Positions 52,598-60,601 of a DNA stretch of 64,000 nt are shown piece after piece (within the stretch, counting starts at the first letter, position 1; each line of letters begins with the position of its first letter). The DNA is from Streptomyces sp. NRRL S-350 (GTDB taxonomy: Bacteria > Actinomycetota > Actinomycetes > Streptomycetales > Streptomycetaceae): the NCBI RefSeq assembly GCF_000719705.1, contig NZ_JOHO01000006.1, positions 124,001-188,000 on the forward strand, given 5' to 3'. A model generated the notes under the pieces. The model did no database searches. It was not told the origin of the DNA and saw only the letters and a list, made by a program, of their open reading frames with translations. The translations under genes and the position numbers were made by a program.

Positions 52598-52762
52598 CGA
52601 AGCTCCTTGTAGTCTCGGCGGAGTCGGGGGACTCGGGGGAACCAGCGGGGTCGGTGGAGTCGGGGAGCGGGGAGTCGGGGAGTCGGTGGAGTGTCGGAGC
52701 ACCGGCGAGTATCCCGCACGCGGCCTGGCGGTGGGCGGGCACGAGTGAGTGAGGAAAGCGAC

Positions 52763-53392
52763 ATGGGTGGCTTCGGGGCCGGGACCGGGACCGGCGTGGA
52801 CGGGACCGGCGGCGGCAGGACCGGCAGGACCGGCAGGACCGGCAGGACCGGCAGCGGCGGGAACGGTTACACCGTCGCCCTGGTGACGGCGGAGGAACTG
52901 CCCGGCGCGGCAGAGGAACTGGCCGGGCTGCTGGTGGAGACCGTCCACGGCGGCGCCTCACTGGGCTTCCTCGCCCCGCTGGACCACGGCGAGGCCACCG
53001 CGTGGTGGCGGGCGCTCGGCCCGGACGTCGCCGACGGCCGGCTGCTGCTGTGGACGGCCCGGGCGGGGGCGGACGGCCGGCTGGCCGGAACGGTGCAGCT
53101 GCGCCCGGCGGTGCCCGCCAACGGTCGGCACCGGGGCGAGGTGGCCAAGCTCATGGTGCGTCCGGCGGACCGAGGGCACCGGCTGGCCGGGCGGATGCTG
53201 GCGGCCTTGGAGGACCGGGCACGCGAACTGGGGCTGCGGCTCCTGGTGTTGGACACCGAGACGGGCAGCCCGGCCGAGCGGATGTACGAGGCGGCGGGCT
53301 GGACCAGGGTCGGGTCGGTCCCGGACTACGCGACGGACCCGACGGGAGCCCCGAAGCCGACGACGATCTTCTTCAAGACGCTGGACGGCTGA
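52763..53392 (+). CDS. GNAT-family acetyltransferase
   Basis: A 209-residue N-acetyltransferase. Acetyl-CoA loop: VAKLMVRPADRGHRLAGRML fits the R/Q-x-x-G-x-G/A motif; LVLDTETGSPAERMYEAAGW is the typical C-terminal part. The N terminus is a disordered Gly/Thr tail with RTG repeated four times, from the 9-bp unit GGCAGGACC (52812-52852). ATG with GAGGAAAG ahead; a GTG six codons upstream is possible. Ends 14 bases from the convergent azlD. Substrate unknown. Confidence 0.88.
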   Translation: MGGFGAGTGTGVDGTGGGRTGRTGRTGRTGSGGNGYTVALVTAEELPGAAEELAGLLVETVHGGASLGFLAPLDHGEATAWWRALGPDVADGRLLLWTARAGADGRLAGTVQLRPAVPANGRHRGEVAKLMVRPADRGHRLAGRMLAALEDRARELGLRLLVLDTETGSPAERMYEAAGWTRVGSVPDYATDPTGAPKPTTIFFKTLDG

Positions 53393-53406
53393 CGGGAGCA
53401 CCGAGC

Positions 53407-53718
53407 TCACCCGACCCCGCACAACCGGAGCACCGCCGTCGTCGCGGCGCCCGCGACGACCACCAGGGGGAACGGCGCCCGGCGCAGCGCGAGCACCCCC
53501 GCGACCAGCACTCCCGCCGGGCGGGCCCAGCCCGCGAAGCCGTGCCCCTGGGTCAGCGCGCCCGTCGCCACCAGGGCGACCAGCAGCACCGCCGCCGCGA
53601 CCGCGAGCAGGTGCCGCAGCCGGTCCGAGAGGGTGAGCCGGCCGCCGAGCAGCGGCCCGGCGACCCGGAAGGCGAACGTCCCGACCGCCAGCAGCAGCAC
53701 GGCGTACGGCGGCATCAT
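53407..53718 (-). CDS. azlD: branched-chain amino acid export subunit AzlD
   Basis: A 103-residue membrane protein with three hydrophobic segments, of usual AzlD length; YAVLLLAVGTFAFRVAGPLL and HLLAVAAAVLLVALVATGAL are recognisable. Starts at the ATGATG overlapping the azlC stop. Works with AzlC as an exporter of branched-chain or other hydrophobic amino acids in characterised relatives. Confidence 0.9.
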   Translation of the reverse strand: MMPPYAVLLLAVGTFAFRVAGPLLGGRLTLSDRLRHLLAVAAAVLLVALVATGALTQGHGFAGWARPAGVLVAGVLALRRAPFPLVVVAGAATTAVLRLCGVG

Positions 53719-54551
53719 CGGACCTGCTCTCTCTGCGCTGACTTCGCGGGCTCCGTCGACCTCTCCGACTCCGCCGGTTCCGCCGACTTCGCCGACTTCG
53801 CCGCCTTCTCCGCCTCCGCCGCCTCCGCCGCCTCCGCCGCCTCCGACGGACGCGCCCCGTCCACCGCCTCCGCCCCGCCCGCCGGGCGCCCGGCGAAGAG
53901 CAGGCCCACGAGGGCGAACAGCACCGGCAGCCCGGCCGGCACGAACGGCGTGACCGCGACGGCCACCACCGCGCCCACCACCGCCGCCGTGCGGGCGTGG
54001 CGGTCCGCGAGCGAGGGCAGTACGAGCGCGAGCAGCACGGCGGGGAAGGCGGCGTCCAGGCCCAGGGCGTCCGTGTCGCCGATGAGGCCGCCCGCGAGGG
54101 CGCCGAGCAGCACCGAGACGTTCCAGACCACGTACAGCGCGATTCCGCAGAGCCAGAAGGCGGCCCTGCGCCGACGCGGCTCGCCCTGCTGGAGGGCGAA
54201 GGCGGCGGTTTCGTCGGTGATCAGCTGAGCGCCGACCAGTCGCCGCCACCTCGGGCCGTCGAGGACGTCGGCCACGGTGAAGCCGAAGGGCAGCAGCCGG
54301 GCGTTGAGCACCAGTCCGGTGGCGACGGCCGCGAGCGCCCCGCCGCCGGACAGCACCACGCCGACCGCCGCGAACTGGGAGCCGCCGGCGAAGACGAGGA
54401 CGGAGAGCGCGATCGGCACCCAGAGGGGCAGACCGCCGGAGACGCTGACGGCGCCGAAGGAAGCGCCGACGAGGGCGTCGGCCAGGCAGACCAGAGCGAT
54501 GTCGCGGAGAGTGGCGCGCTCCAGTGTTCGGGGTAGCGAACGCATGTTCAT
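53715..54551 (-). CDS. azlC: branched-chain amino acid exporter AzlC
   Basis: A 278-residue membrane protein. The AzlC core (about 230 residues) has DALVGASFGAVSVSGGLP, VFAGGSQFAAVGVVL, and the conserved LNARLLPFG. The C-terminal 45 residues are an odd charged low-complexity tail of repeated AEAAEA and AKSAKSAE, encoded by GCC-rich 9-bp-like repeats just before the azlD start. Divergent from an XRE-cupin regulator across 163 bases, the usual regulator position for AzlCD. Confidence 0.92.
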   Translation of the reverse strand: MNMRSLPRTLERATLRDIALVCLADALVGASFGAVSVSGGLPLWVPIALSVLVFAGGSQFAAVGVVLSGGGALAAVATGLVLNARLLPFGFTVADVLDGPRWRRLVGAQLITDETAAFALQQGEPRRRRAAFWLCGIALYVVWNVSVLLGALAGGLIGDTDALGLDAAFPAVLLALVLPSLADRHARTAAVVGAVVAVAVTPFVPAGLPVLFALVGLLFAGRPAGGAEAVDGARPSEAAEAAEAAEAEKAAKSAKSAEPAESERSTEPAKSAQREQVR

Positions 54552-54714
54552 CAGAGTGAACCGCTCACCCGTGGTTCGTCAAGTCGAACGAAGGTACCGG
54601 CAGACCGAACGTTCACCTGCCCGGGCGCCTCCTGCGAGCCGGTCGGCCGTGGCAGCATGAACGGGCACCAGCCGCACCGAGGTCCGGCGGCCGGAGAAGG
54701 AGCCAGAGGAAAGC

Positions 54715-55398
54715 GTGAGCGGCGACATGAGCGACCAGACCACCCCGGCCGCCACCCCCAGCCCGACCGGTGCCGGCGGCACCATCGGCGCCGGCGGCAG
54801 CGCCGCCGACGTCGGTGCCCTTGGCGGCGCCGGCAACCCCAGTGGCTCCGGCACCGAGCTGATCGGCCAGATCGCCGTCGCCATCCGACGCGAGCGCGAG
54901 CGCAGCGGACTCTCGATGGCCGAGTTGGCCCGGCGCGCCGGCATCGCCAAGTCCACGCTCTCGCAACTGGAGTCGGGCGCCGGCAACCCGAGCGTGGAGA
55001 CGCTGTGGGCGCTCGGGGTGGCGCTGAACGTGCCGTTCAGCCGGCTGGTCGACCCGCCCCGCCCGGTGGTCAAGGTGATCCGGGCCGGCGAGGGCCCGGT
55101 GACCCACTCCGAGCGCGCCGACTACGCCGCCACCGTGCTCTCCTCCTGCCCGCCCAACGCCAGGCGCGACATCTACCGGATCGAGGCCCAGCCCGGCGAG
55201 ACGAGGGCCTCCGACCCGCACATGCCCGGCACCGTCGAACACGTGATGATCGGCTCCGGGCGGGCGCTGGCCGGACCGACGGACGCCCCCGTCGAACTGG
55301 GCCCCGGCGACTACGTGAGCTACCCGGGCGACGCCCCGCACGTGTTCCGCGCCCTTGCCCCGGACACCCTGGCAGTGATCGTGATGGAGCACATCTGA
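54715..55398 (+). CDS. XRE-family regulator with cupin sensor domain
   Basis: A 227-residue regulator: a 45-residue disordered Gly/Ser start, an XRE helix-turn-helix (SMAELARRAGIAKSTLSQLE then GNPSVETLWALGVALNVPF), a linker with DPPRPVVKV, and a C-terminal cupin with EHVMIGSGRAL and GDYVSYPGDAPHVFRAL. The cupin probably binds a small effector. GTG start with AGAGGAAAGC. Divergent to azlCD, which it most likely controls, a common pairing. Confidence 0.9.
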   Translation: MSGDMSDQTTPAATPSPTGAGGTIGAGGSAADVGALGGAGNPSGSGTELIGQIAVAIRRERERSGLSMAELARRAGIAKSTLSQLESGAGNPSVETLWALGVALNVPFSRLVDPPRPVVKVIRAGEGPVTHSERADYAATVLSSCPPNARRDIYRIEAQPGETRASDPHMPGTVEHVMIGSGRALAGPTDAPVELGPGDYVSYPGDAPHVFRALAPDTLAVIVMEHI

Positions 55399-55420
55399 CG
55401 CACCGACAGGCGAGGTGGAT

Positions 55421-57382
55421 TCACCTCAACAGGGCGTCCAGGAAGGGGTTTCCGAACACCCGGTGCGGGTCGTACCGGTCCAGGACGGCGACCGCCTCGT
55501 CCCAGCCGGGCCCGCCGCCTGCCCGCAGGCTCTCGGGAATGACCCGGCCGAGCACTTCCGGGTCGGCCCACGCCGCGTCGGCGGTGTAGGCCCAGCCCTT
55601 GGACCACTCGACGCGCAGCCCCGCCCGGGTGCCGTCGAAGGTGCGCAGCAGCCACTGCTCCAAGTCCCGGGCGAATCGCTCCAGTCCGGGGGTGCCGGGG
55701 AAGGAGAGGACGTCGAACCAGACCGCCGTGTCCCACTCCGGGCGGTCGGCGCGCGGGCGCAGCGCGGACAGCAGCGGGGGGCGGGCCCCGGGGACGCCGG
55801 AGTGGGCCGGGTCGTCCAGGCCGGTGACCCGGATCTCCACCGCGCCGTTCACCGGGTACTCGCCCCGGGCCTGGTACGCGGCGAGCAACTCCTGGTAGTA
55901 AGCGGCGAATTCGCTGACCACCCACTGCAGATCGGCGCGCCGGGCGAGGACCGCGTAGCCGTTGGCGGTGACCCGCAGCGTGGTGGGCCGGACGTACTGG
56001 AGCAGGGTGCGTGACGGGCCCCAGAGGTCGGAGCGCAGGCCGCCCGCGAGCAGGTGCGTGAGCACGTCACCGCTGAGCAGTCCCCGGAGCAGTGCGCCGG
56101 AGAGCAGGACGTCCGTGAGGTCGCCGGTGAGCGCCACCTTGGCCACCAGGTACTGGAGTTGCCCGAAGAGCGGGGCTGATCCCCAGGCACCGCCGATGAT
56201 TTGGCCGGCCAGCCGGGCGACCGGCTCCGGGACACTGTCGGAGAACGGGTAGTTGTAGGGGTGTTCGACGGTCAGGGAGCCGACCGGCTTGGTCGGGGCG
56301 ACGGCCCAGGTCTTGAGCCAGGGTCGGTCGGTGTAGGCGAACCAGATCGCCTCGGCCCGGCCGTCCCGCTCCACGAACTCGGCGAAGGTGCGCGGACCAC
56401 CCCCACCGCCCAGCAGTCCCCCGAGCAGCCCACCGCCCGTCTCCGCCCCCGTCCCTGCGCCTGCGCCCGTCCCGCCGGGGCGGGCGAAGAGTTCGCTCGC
56501 CGGGATGTCGAGCCGGCTGACGCAGCGCAGCGGCCGGTCGGCGCCCGCCCGAAGGACCACCTCGGTGACGAAGGCACGGCCCAGGTGCACCAGGAAGGCG
56601 GCGCTGTCCGCCTCGGCGCGGTCGAAGGTGCGCAGCGCGTACCGGCCGGCGGCGGGGTCGAGGACGACGGCGGTCAGCCGGACGACCTGGTTGCCGACCG
56701 AGCCGTAGCCCTGCCCGTCGGGCCGCACCTCCCCGGCGGCGGGGACGGCGGTGCCGTGCCCGCCGATGGCGAGCACGCCGCCGACGGTGAGCTCTCCCGG
56801 AGCCGGGCAGGCGGTCAGGCCGAGGCCCCGGTCGGCCAGGTGGGCGAGCAGGGCCTCCATGGTGGCCCCGGTCTGCACCCGGACGGTGTCGGGCGAGTCG
56901 GCGGTGATGGCGGTGAGGTGGCGGCTGGTGTCCACCAGCAGGACGCGGGCGTCCTCCGGGGTACGGTCGGCGACGGTCAGCGGCGCCCAGGTGTGCCGGT
57001 AGCCGGAGGCGCGCAGGCGCCAGCCGTTGGCGTGCGCCCAGTCGGCGAGGGCCGGGACCTCCTCGGGGGTGCGGGGCGCACAGGTCCACAGCTGGTCGGT
57101 GCGGATCTCGCCGGACCAGTTCTGGAAGACCCGCTGGTAGAGCTCCGTCCCGGCGGGCAGGGCGGGCGGCACGGGCGCGGCGGCCTCGGCGCTGTCCGGG
57201 CCGACGGTGCCGCGCAGCACCCAGGCCGCGCCGCCCAGCGCGGCCGACGCGCCGAGCAGCCGCCGCCGGGTGAGCCCGCCGCCCCGACGCGGAGCGCCGT
57301 CCTGCGCTGCCTCCGTCGGCCCCGCCTCGCCGGGCCTGTCCGTCCCGCCGGTGCTACCGGTCACGCCGCGTCGTGTGGTCAT
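55421..57382 (-). CDS. FAD-linked cholesterol oxidase-type (type II) oxidoreductase, Tat-exported
   Basis: A 653-residue flavoprotein aligning over its length with the Brevibacterium-type covalent-FAD cholesterol oxidase (VAO fold). Tat signal LTRRRLLGASAALG. Mature part: YQRVFQNWSGEIRTDQLWTC, flavin-domain GYRHTWAPLTV with the His expected to carry FAD, GELTVGGVLAIGGHGTA, then the substrate-binding cap (EAIWFAYTDRPWLKTW, PYNYPFSDSVPEP) and the closing DPHRVFGNPFLDALL. A Gly-rich insert of about 25 residues near 340-365 is absent from the classical enzyme. Sterol as substrate is inferred. Confidence 0.87.
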   Translation of the reverse strand: MTTRRGVTGSTGGTDRPGEAGPTEAAQDGAPRRGGGLTRRRLLGASAALGGAAWVLRGTVGPDSAEAAAPVPPALPAGTELYQRVFQNWSGEIRTDQLWTCAPRTPEEVPALADWAHANGWRLRASGYRHTWAPLTVADRTPEDARVLLVDTSRHLTAITADSPDTVRVQTGATMEALLAHLADRGLGLTACPAPGELTVGGVLAIGGHGTAVPAAGEVRPDGQGYGSVGNQVVRLTAVVLDPAAGRYALRTFDRAEADSAAFLVHLGRAFVTEVVLRAGADRPLRCVSRLDIPASELFARPGGTGAGAGTGAETGGGLLGGLLGGGGGPRTFAEFVERDGRAEAIWFAYTDRPWLKTWAVAPTKPVGSLTVEHPYNYPFSDSVPEPVARLAGQIIGGAWGSAPLFGQLQYLVAKVALTGDLTDVLLSGALLRGLLSGDVLTHLLAGGLRSDLWGPSRTLLQYVRPTTLRVTANGYAVLARRADLQWVVSEFAAYYQELLAAYQARGEYPVNGAVEIRVTGLDDPAHSGVPGARPPLLSALRPRADRPEWDTAVWFDVLSFPGTPGLERFARDLEQWLLRTFDGTRAGLRVEWSKGWAYTADAAWADPEVLGRVIPESLRAGGGPGWDEAVAVLDRYDPHRVFGNPFLDALLR

Positions 57383-57505
57383 CCGTCCGCCCCTCGCGCT
57401 GGTCCCCCGGGCCGAACTGCGGCCCTGCGGGTCCGGCCGGCGTGCGCCCGGCCCGGGAGGAGCGTACGAAGGGCCGTACGCCGGTTTGAAGCGATCTCCC
57501 CCGCG

Positions 57506-57525
57506 ACTCACTCCTTCGAGTGAGT
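57506..57525. promoter_or_regulatory. palindrome shared with the 34.3 kb promoter
   Basis: Perfect 8-bp arms ACTCACTC and GAGTGAGT around CTTC, in the divergent gap between the cholesterol oxidase homologue and fumarase. The core ACTC(C/A)TTCGAGTGA also occurs at 34289-34302. Candidate operator for an unknown regulator. Confidence 0.5.
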
Positions 57526-57677
57526 ATCGGTCGTTTGCTCTTTGAAAATCCTCGTCATGGGGCAAGGCGGCTGAGCACCGGGTGGCCCCGCCGGAAATAC
57601 CCGGGGCCCGCTCGCGGCTGTGGTGATCGGAGATCCGTTCCGGGCCGGTCCGGCCCGTACAGGAGGTGCAGCGCGCG

Positions 57678-59084
57678 ATGGGTGACGAGCAGACCAAGCC
57701 CCGGGAGTTCCGGGTCGAGCACGACTCGATGGGCGAGGTCCGGGTGCCGGCTGCCGCGAAGTGGCAGGCGCAGACGCAGCGGGCGGTGGAGAACTTCCCG
57801 GTGTCCGGTCAGCGGCTGGAGCGCGCGCACATCGCCGCGCTGGCCCGGATCAAGGCCGCCGCGGCGCGGGTGAACGCCCGACTCGGGGTGCTGGACGAGG
57901 AGACGGCCGCGGCGATCGCGTCGGCGGCCGAGGAGGTCGCGGAGGGGCGCTGGGACGACCAGTTCCCGGTGGACGTGTTCCAGACGGGCTCGGGCACCTC
58001 GTCCAACATGAACACCAACGAGGTGATCGCCACCCTGGCCGGGGAGCGCCTGGGGCGCCCGGTGCACCCGAACGACCACGTCAACGCCAGCCAGTCGTCC
58101 AACGACGTCTTCCCGTCCTCGATCCACATCGCCGCCACCGGTGCCGTCACCCATGACCTGGTCCCGGCGCTGGAGCACCTGGCGGAGGCGCTGGAGCGCA
58201 AGTCCGCCGAGTTCGCGCAGGTGGTCAAGTCGGGCCGCACGCACCTGATGGACGCCACGCCCGTCACGCTCGGCCAGGAGTTCGGCGGCTACGCGGCGCA
58301 GGTGCGGCACGGGCGGGAGCGGCTGCTCGCCACCCTCCCCCGGGTCGCCGAACTCCCGCTCGGCGGCACGGCGGTGGGCACCGGGATCAACACCCCGCCC
58401 GGCTTCCCCGAGGCGGTCATCGCGGAGGTGGCGCGCGTCACCGGCCTGCCGTTGACCGAGGCGCGGAACCACTTCGAGGCGCAGGGCGCGCGGGACGCCC
58501 TGGTCGAACTGAGCGGTCAACTGCGCACGGTGGCCGTCGGGTTCACCAAGATCGCGAACGATCTGCGGTGGATGGGATCCGGTCCGCGCACCGGCCTCGG
58601 CGAGATCAACCTGCCGGACCTGCAGCCGGGTTCGTCGATCATGCCGGGCAAGGTGAACCCCGTGCTGCCCGAGGTGGTGCTGATGGTCGCCGCCCAGGTG
58701 GTCGGCAACGACGCGACGGTGACGCTGGCCGGCGCGAGCGGCAACTTCGAGCTGAACGTGATGCTGCCCGTGATCGCCCGCAACGTGCTGGAGTCGGTCC
58801 GGCTGCTCGCCAACAGCGCCCGGCTGCTGGCGGACCGGACGGTGGACGGCATCACCGCCAACGTCGAACGGGCCCGGGAGTACGCCGAGTCCTCCCCCTC
58901 GGTGGTGACGCCGCTGAACCGCTACATCGGGTACGAGGAGGCCGCGAAGGTCGCCAAGCAGTCGCTGGCCGAGCGCAAGACGATCCGCCAGGTGGTGCTG
59001 GAGCGCGGCTACGTCGAGCAGGGCAGGCTCACCGAGGCGCAGTTGGACGAGGCGCTGGACGTGCTGCGCATGACGCACCCGTAG
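57678..59084 (+). CDS. fumC: class II fumarase
   Basis: Fumarate hydratase of the citric acid cycle, 468 residues, usual length. Family signature [11 protein letters not shown] near 316, [17 protein letters not shown] stretch [24 protein letters not shown] and the catalytic loop [18 protein letters not shown] are present. AGGAGG lies 11 bases before the ATG chosen; a GTG four codons earlier directly abuts that site and is unlikely. Class II fumarase is distinguished from aspartase by its context of residues only, but the overall sequence fits FumC. Confidence 0.94.
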   Translation: MGDEQTKPREFRVEHDSMGEVRVPAAAKWQAQTQRAVENFPVSGQRLERAHIAALARIKAAAARVNARLGVLDEETAAAIASAAEEVAEGRWDDQFPVDVFQTGSGTSSNMNTNEVIATLAGERLGRPVHPNDHVNASQSSNDVFPSSIHIAATGAVTHDLVPALEHLAEALERKSAEFAQVVKSGRTHLMDATPVTLGQEFGGYAAQVRHGRERLLATLPRVAELPLGGTAVGTGINTPPGFPEAVIAEVARVTGLPLTEARNHFEAQGARDALVELSGQLRTVAVGFTKIANDLRWMGSGPRTGLGEINLPDLQPGSSIMPGKVNPVLPEVVLMVAAQVVGNDATVTLAGASGNFELNVMLPVIARNVLESVRLLANSARLLADRTVDGITANVERAREYAESSPSVVTPLNRYIGYEEAAKVAKQSLAERKTIRQVVLERGYVEQGRLTEAQLDEALDVLRMTHP

Positions 59085-59097
59085 GCACCCCGGCCGG

Positions 59098-59125
59098 CCC
59101 GGGACCGGCCTTGGACCGGCCCGGG
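59098..59125. terminator. hairpin between convergent fumC and SPW gene
   Basis: CCCGGG-A-CCGG pairs with CCGG-CCCGGG (one bulge) around CCTTGGA, 13 bases after the fumC stop. Confidence 0.5.
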
Positions 59126-59245
59126 GCGAACCGGGCACCCAGGAGGCGAGCGGGGCGCCCCAGGGGCCGGTACGCCGTGGGGCGTGCGCCGGGGCGCGGT
59201 GGGCGGTCACGCCCGCCGCGCCCCGGTCACGGGCTGCGGGGAAGG

Positions 59246-59722
59246 TCAGCCCCTGGCTCGCGCACGGCCTGCCCGGCCGCGTCGCATTGCTGCTCCGTTC
59301 GACGTCATAGTGGCCATCGAGATCGCTGCCAGGCCCAGCAGGAACATCACGGCACCGACGATGATGCAGGTGACGATGTTCTTGCCGTGCGCGACGGAAC
59401 CCGATACCACCCAGGGCGAGATGATCGTCCAGGCGCCCAGCGCGGTGGCCGCCCAGGCCCTCGCGTGGGTGCGCTCGTAGGCCGTTCCGTAGCCTGCCAT
59501 CAGCACCGTGTAGGCCAGACCGACGATCAGGCAGGTCACGGTCAGGGTGCTGAACGCGGTGAAGCCGACGATCCATGGCGATGCTGCCAGGAAGAGGCCG
59601 GCCAGTACGGCCAGGGCTTCGATGCCCTGGGCGCGTGGGGTCGAGGTGACCCGCTCGTAGTGTTCGCGTAGTTCGACGATGTCCGGATGGTGCTCCATGC
59701 CCGTCGGGATATGGGTTGCCAC
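59246..59722 (-). CDS. SPW-repeat membrane protein
   Basis: A 158-residue membrane protein with two copies of the SPW repeat: FLAASPWIVGF and WTIISPWVVSG, each within a pair of membrane segments (four in total). Preceded by a polar start containing HHPDIVELREHYERV and followed by an Arg-rich tail. The GTG start has a perfect AGGAGG eight bases ahead; an ATG nine codons later is possible. Role of the family unknown. Confidence 0.9.
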   Translation of the reverse strand: MATHIPTGMEHHPDIVELREHYERVTSTPRAQGIEALAVLAGLFLAASPWIVGFTAFSTLTVTCLIVGLAYTVLMAGYGTAYERTHARAWAATALGAWTIISPWVVSGSVAHGKNIVTCIIVGAVMFLLGLAAISMATMTSNGAAMRRGRAGRARARG

Positions 59723-59890
59723 CGATACCACCTCCTGTGGTCCGGAACCTGGAAGGCGATCGCGTGAAGCGCTTCGCCCCGTACCCATTCTGTCCCTTCT
59801 CCAATGTTTTGCACCTACTTGTCCGAGATAGGCGATAACCATCCGATCACGCCGGTGACCTGTGTCTCACCCAGCCGCCGGGCCATTGCC

Positions 59891-59908
59891 TATGCAACTC
59901 GTTGCATA
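59891..59908. promoter_or_regulatory. PadR-type operator
   Basis: Perfect inverted repeat TATGCAAC-TC-GTTGCATA ending 13 bases before the padR-like gene. PadR regulators are known to bind ATGCAAC-type palindromes and repress themselves, so this is very likely its autoregulatory site, overlapping the core promoter or the leader start. Confidence 0.8.
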
Positions 59909-59921
59909 GCAGGATGCGGGC

Positions 59922-60476
59922 ATGGCACTGGAGCACGCGATCCTCGTCTCGCTGCTGGAGCAGCCCGGCTCCGGCTACGAACTGGCCCGACGCTTCGACC
60001 GGTCCATCGGCCGCTTCTGGACCGCCACCCACCAGCAGATCTACCGGGTGCTGCGGCGCATGGAGACGGACGGCTGGGTGGCCGCGGAGGAGGTCTCCCA
60101 GGACGGACGCCCGGACAAGAAGGTGTACTCGGCCGCCGAGGCCGGACGGGCCGCCCTGGCGGGCTGGCTACGGGAACCGGTCGAACCGGAGTCCGTCCGG
60201 CACGAGCTCGCGGTCAAGATCCGGGCCGCCGCCTTCGACGATCCGGCCGCACTGGTCTCCGAGGTCGAGCGGCACCGCGAGAGCCACGCCACGCTGCTCG
60301 CCCGCTACCTCCACGGCGAGCAACGGGACTTCCCCGACCTCACCGCGCTCGACACCCGGCAGGAGCTGCAGCACGTGGTGCTGCGCGGCGGGATCGAGTA
60401 CGAGCGGATGACCCTCGCCTGGCTCGACGACGTGCTCGCCACCCTGCGCCGGCTCGCCGCCGACCGGCCGACCTGA
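59922..60476 (+). CDS. PadR-family transcriptional regulator
   Basis: A 184-residue PadR regulator: winged helix (ILVSLLEQPGSGYELARRFD, HQQIYRVLRRMETDGWV, GRPDKKVYSAAEAG) followed by the C-terminal helical dimer domain. ATG immediately follows its palindromic operator. Lies 125 bases before an acyl-CoA dehydrogenase read in the same direction, so it may control that gene and itself. Effector unknown. Confidence 0.93.
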   Translation: MALEHAILVSLLEQPGSGYELARRFDRSIGRFWTATHQQIYRVLRRMETDGWVAAEEVSQDGRPDKKVYSAAEAGRAALAGWLREPVEPESVRHELAVKIRAAAFDDPAALVSEVERHRESHATLLARYLHGEQRDFPDLTALDTRQELQHVVLRGGIEYERMTLAWLDDVLATLRRLAADRPT

Positions 60477-60601
60477 CGCGCCGACCGGCCGCGCGCCCCG
60501 CGTTCCGGACCGCCCTTCCGGCGTCCGCCGCGCCCACTGCCATGCCCGCGTTCCCCGCATTCCCCGCTCCTTCCCGAACCCTCGACCCCCGGGAGTCCTC
60601 G

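Noticed and set aside
52620-52745. GAGTCGGGG-type repeats before glutaryl-CoA dehydrogenase as another heptad element
   Set aside because: Unit length varies (7-10), there is no centre or inverted arm and the sequence is unrelated to the heptad consensus.
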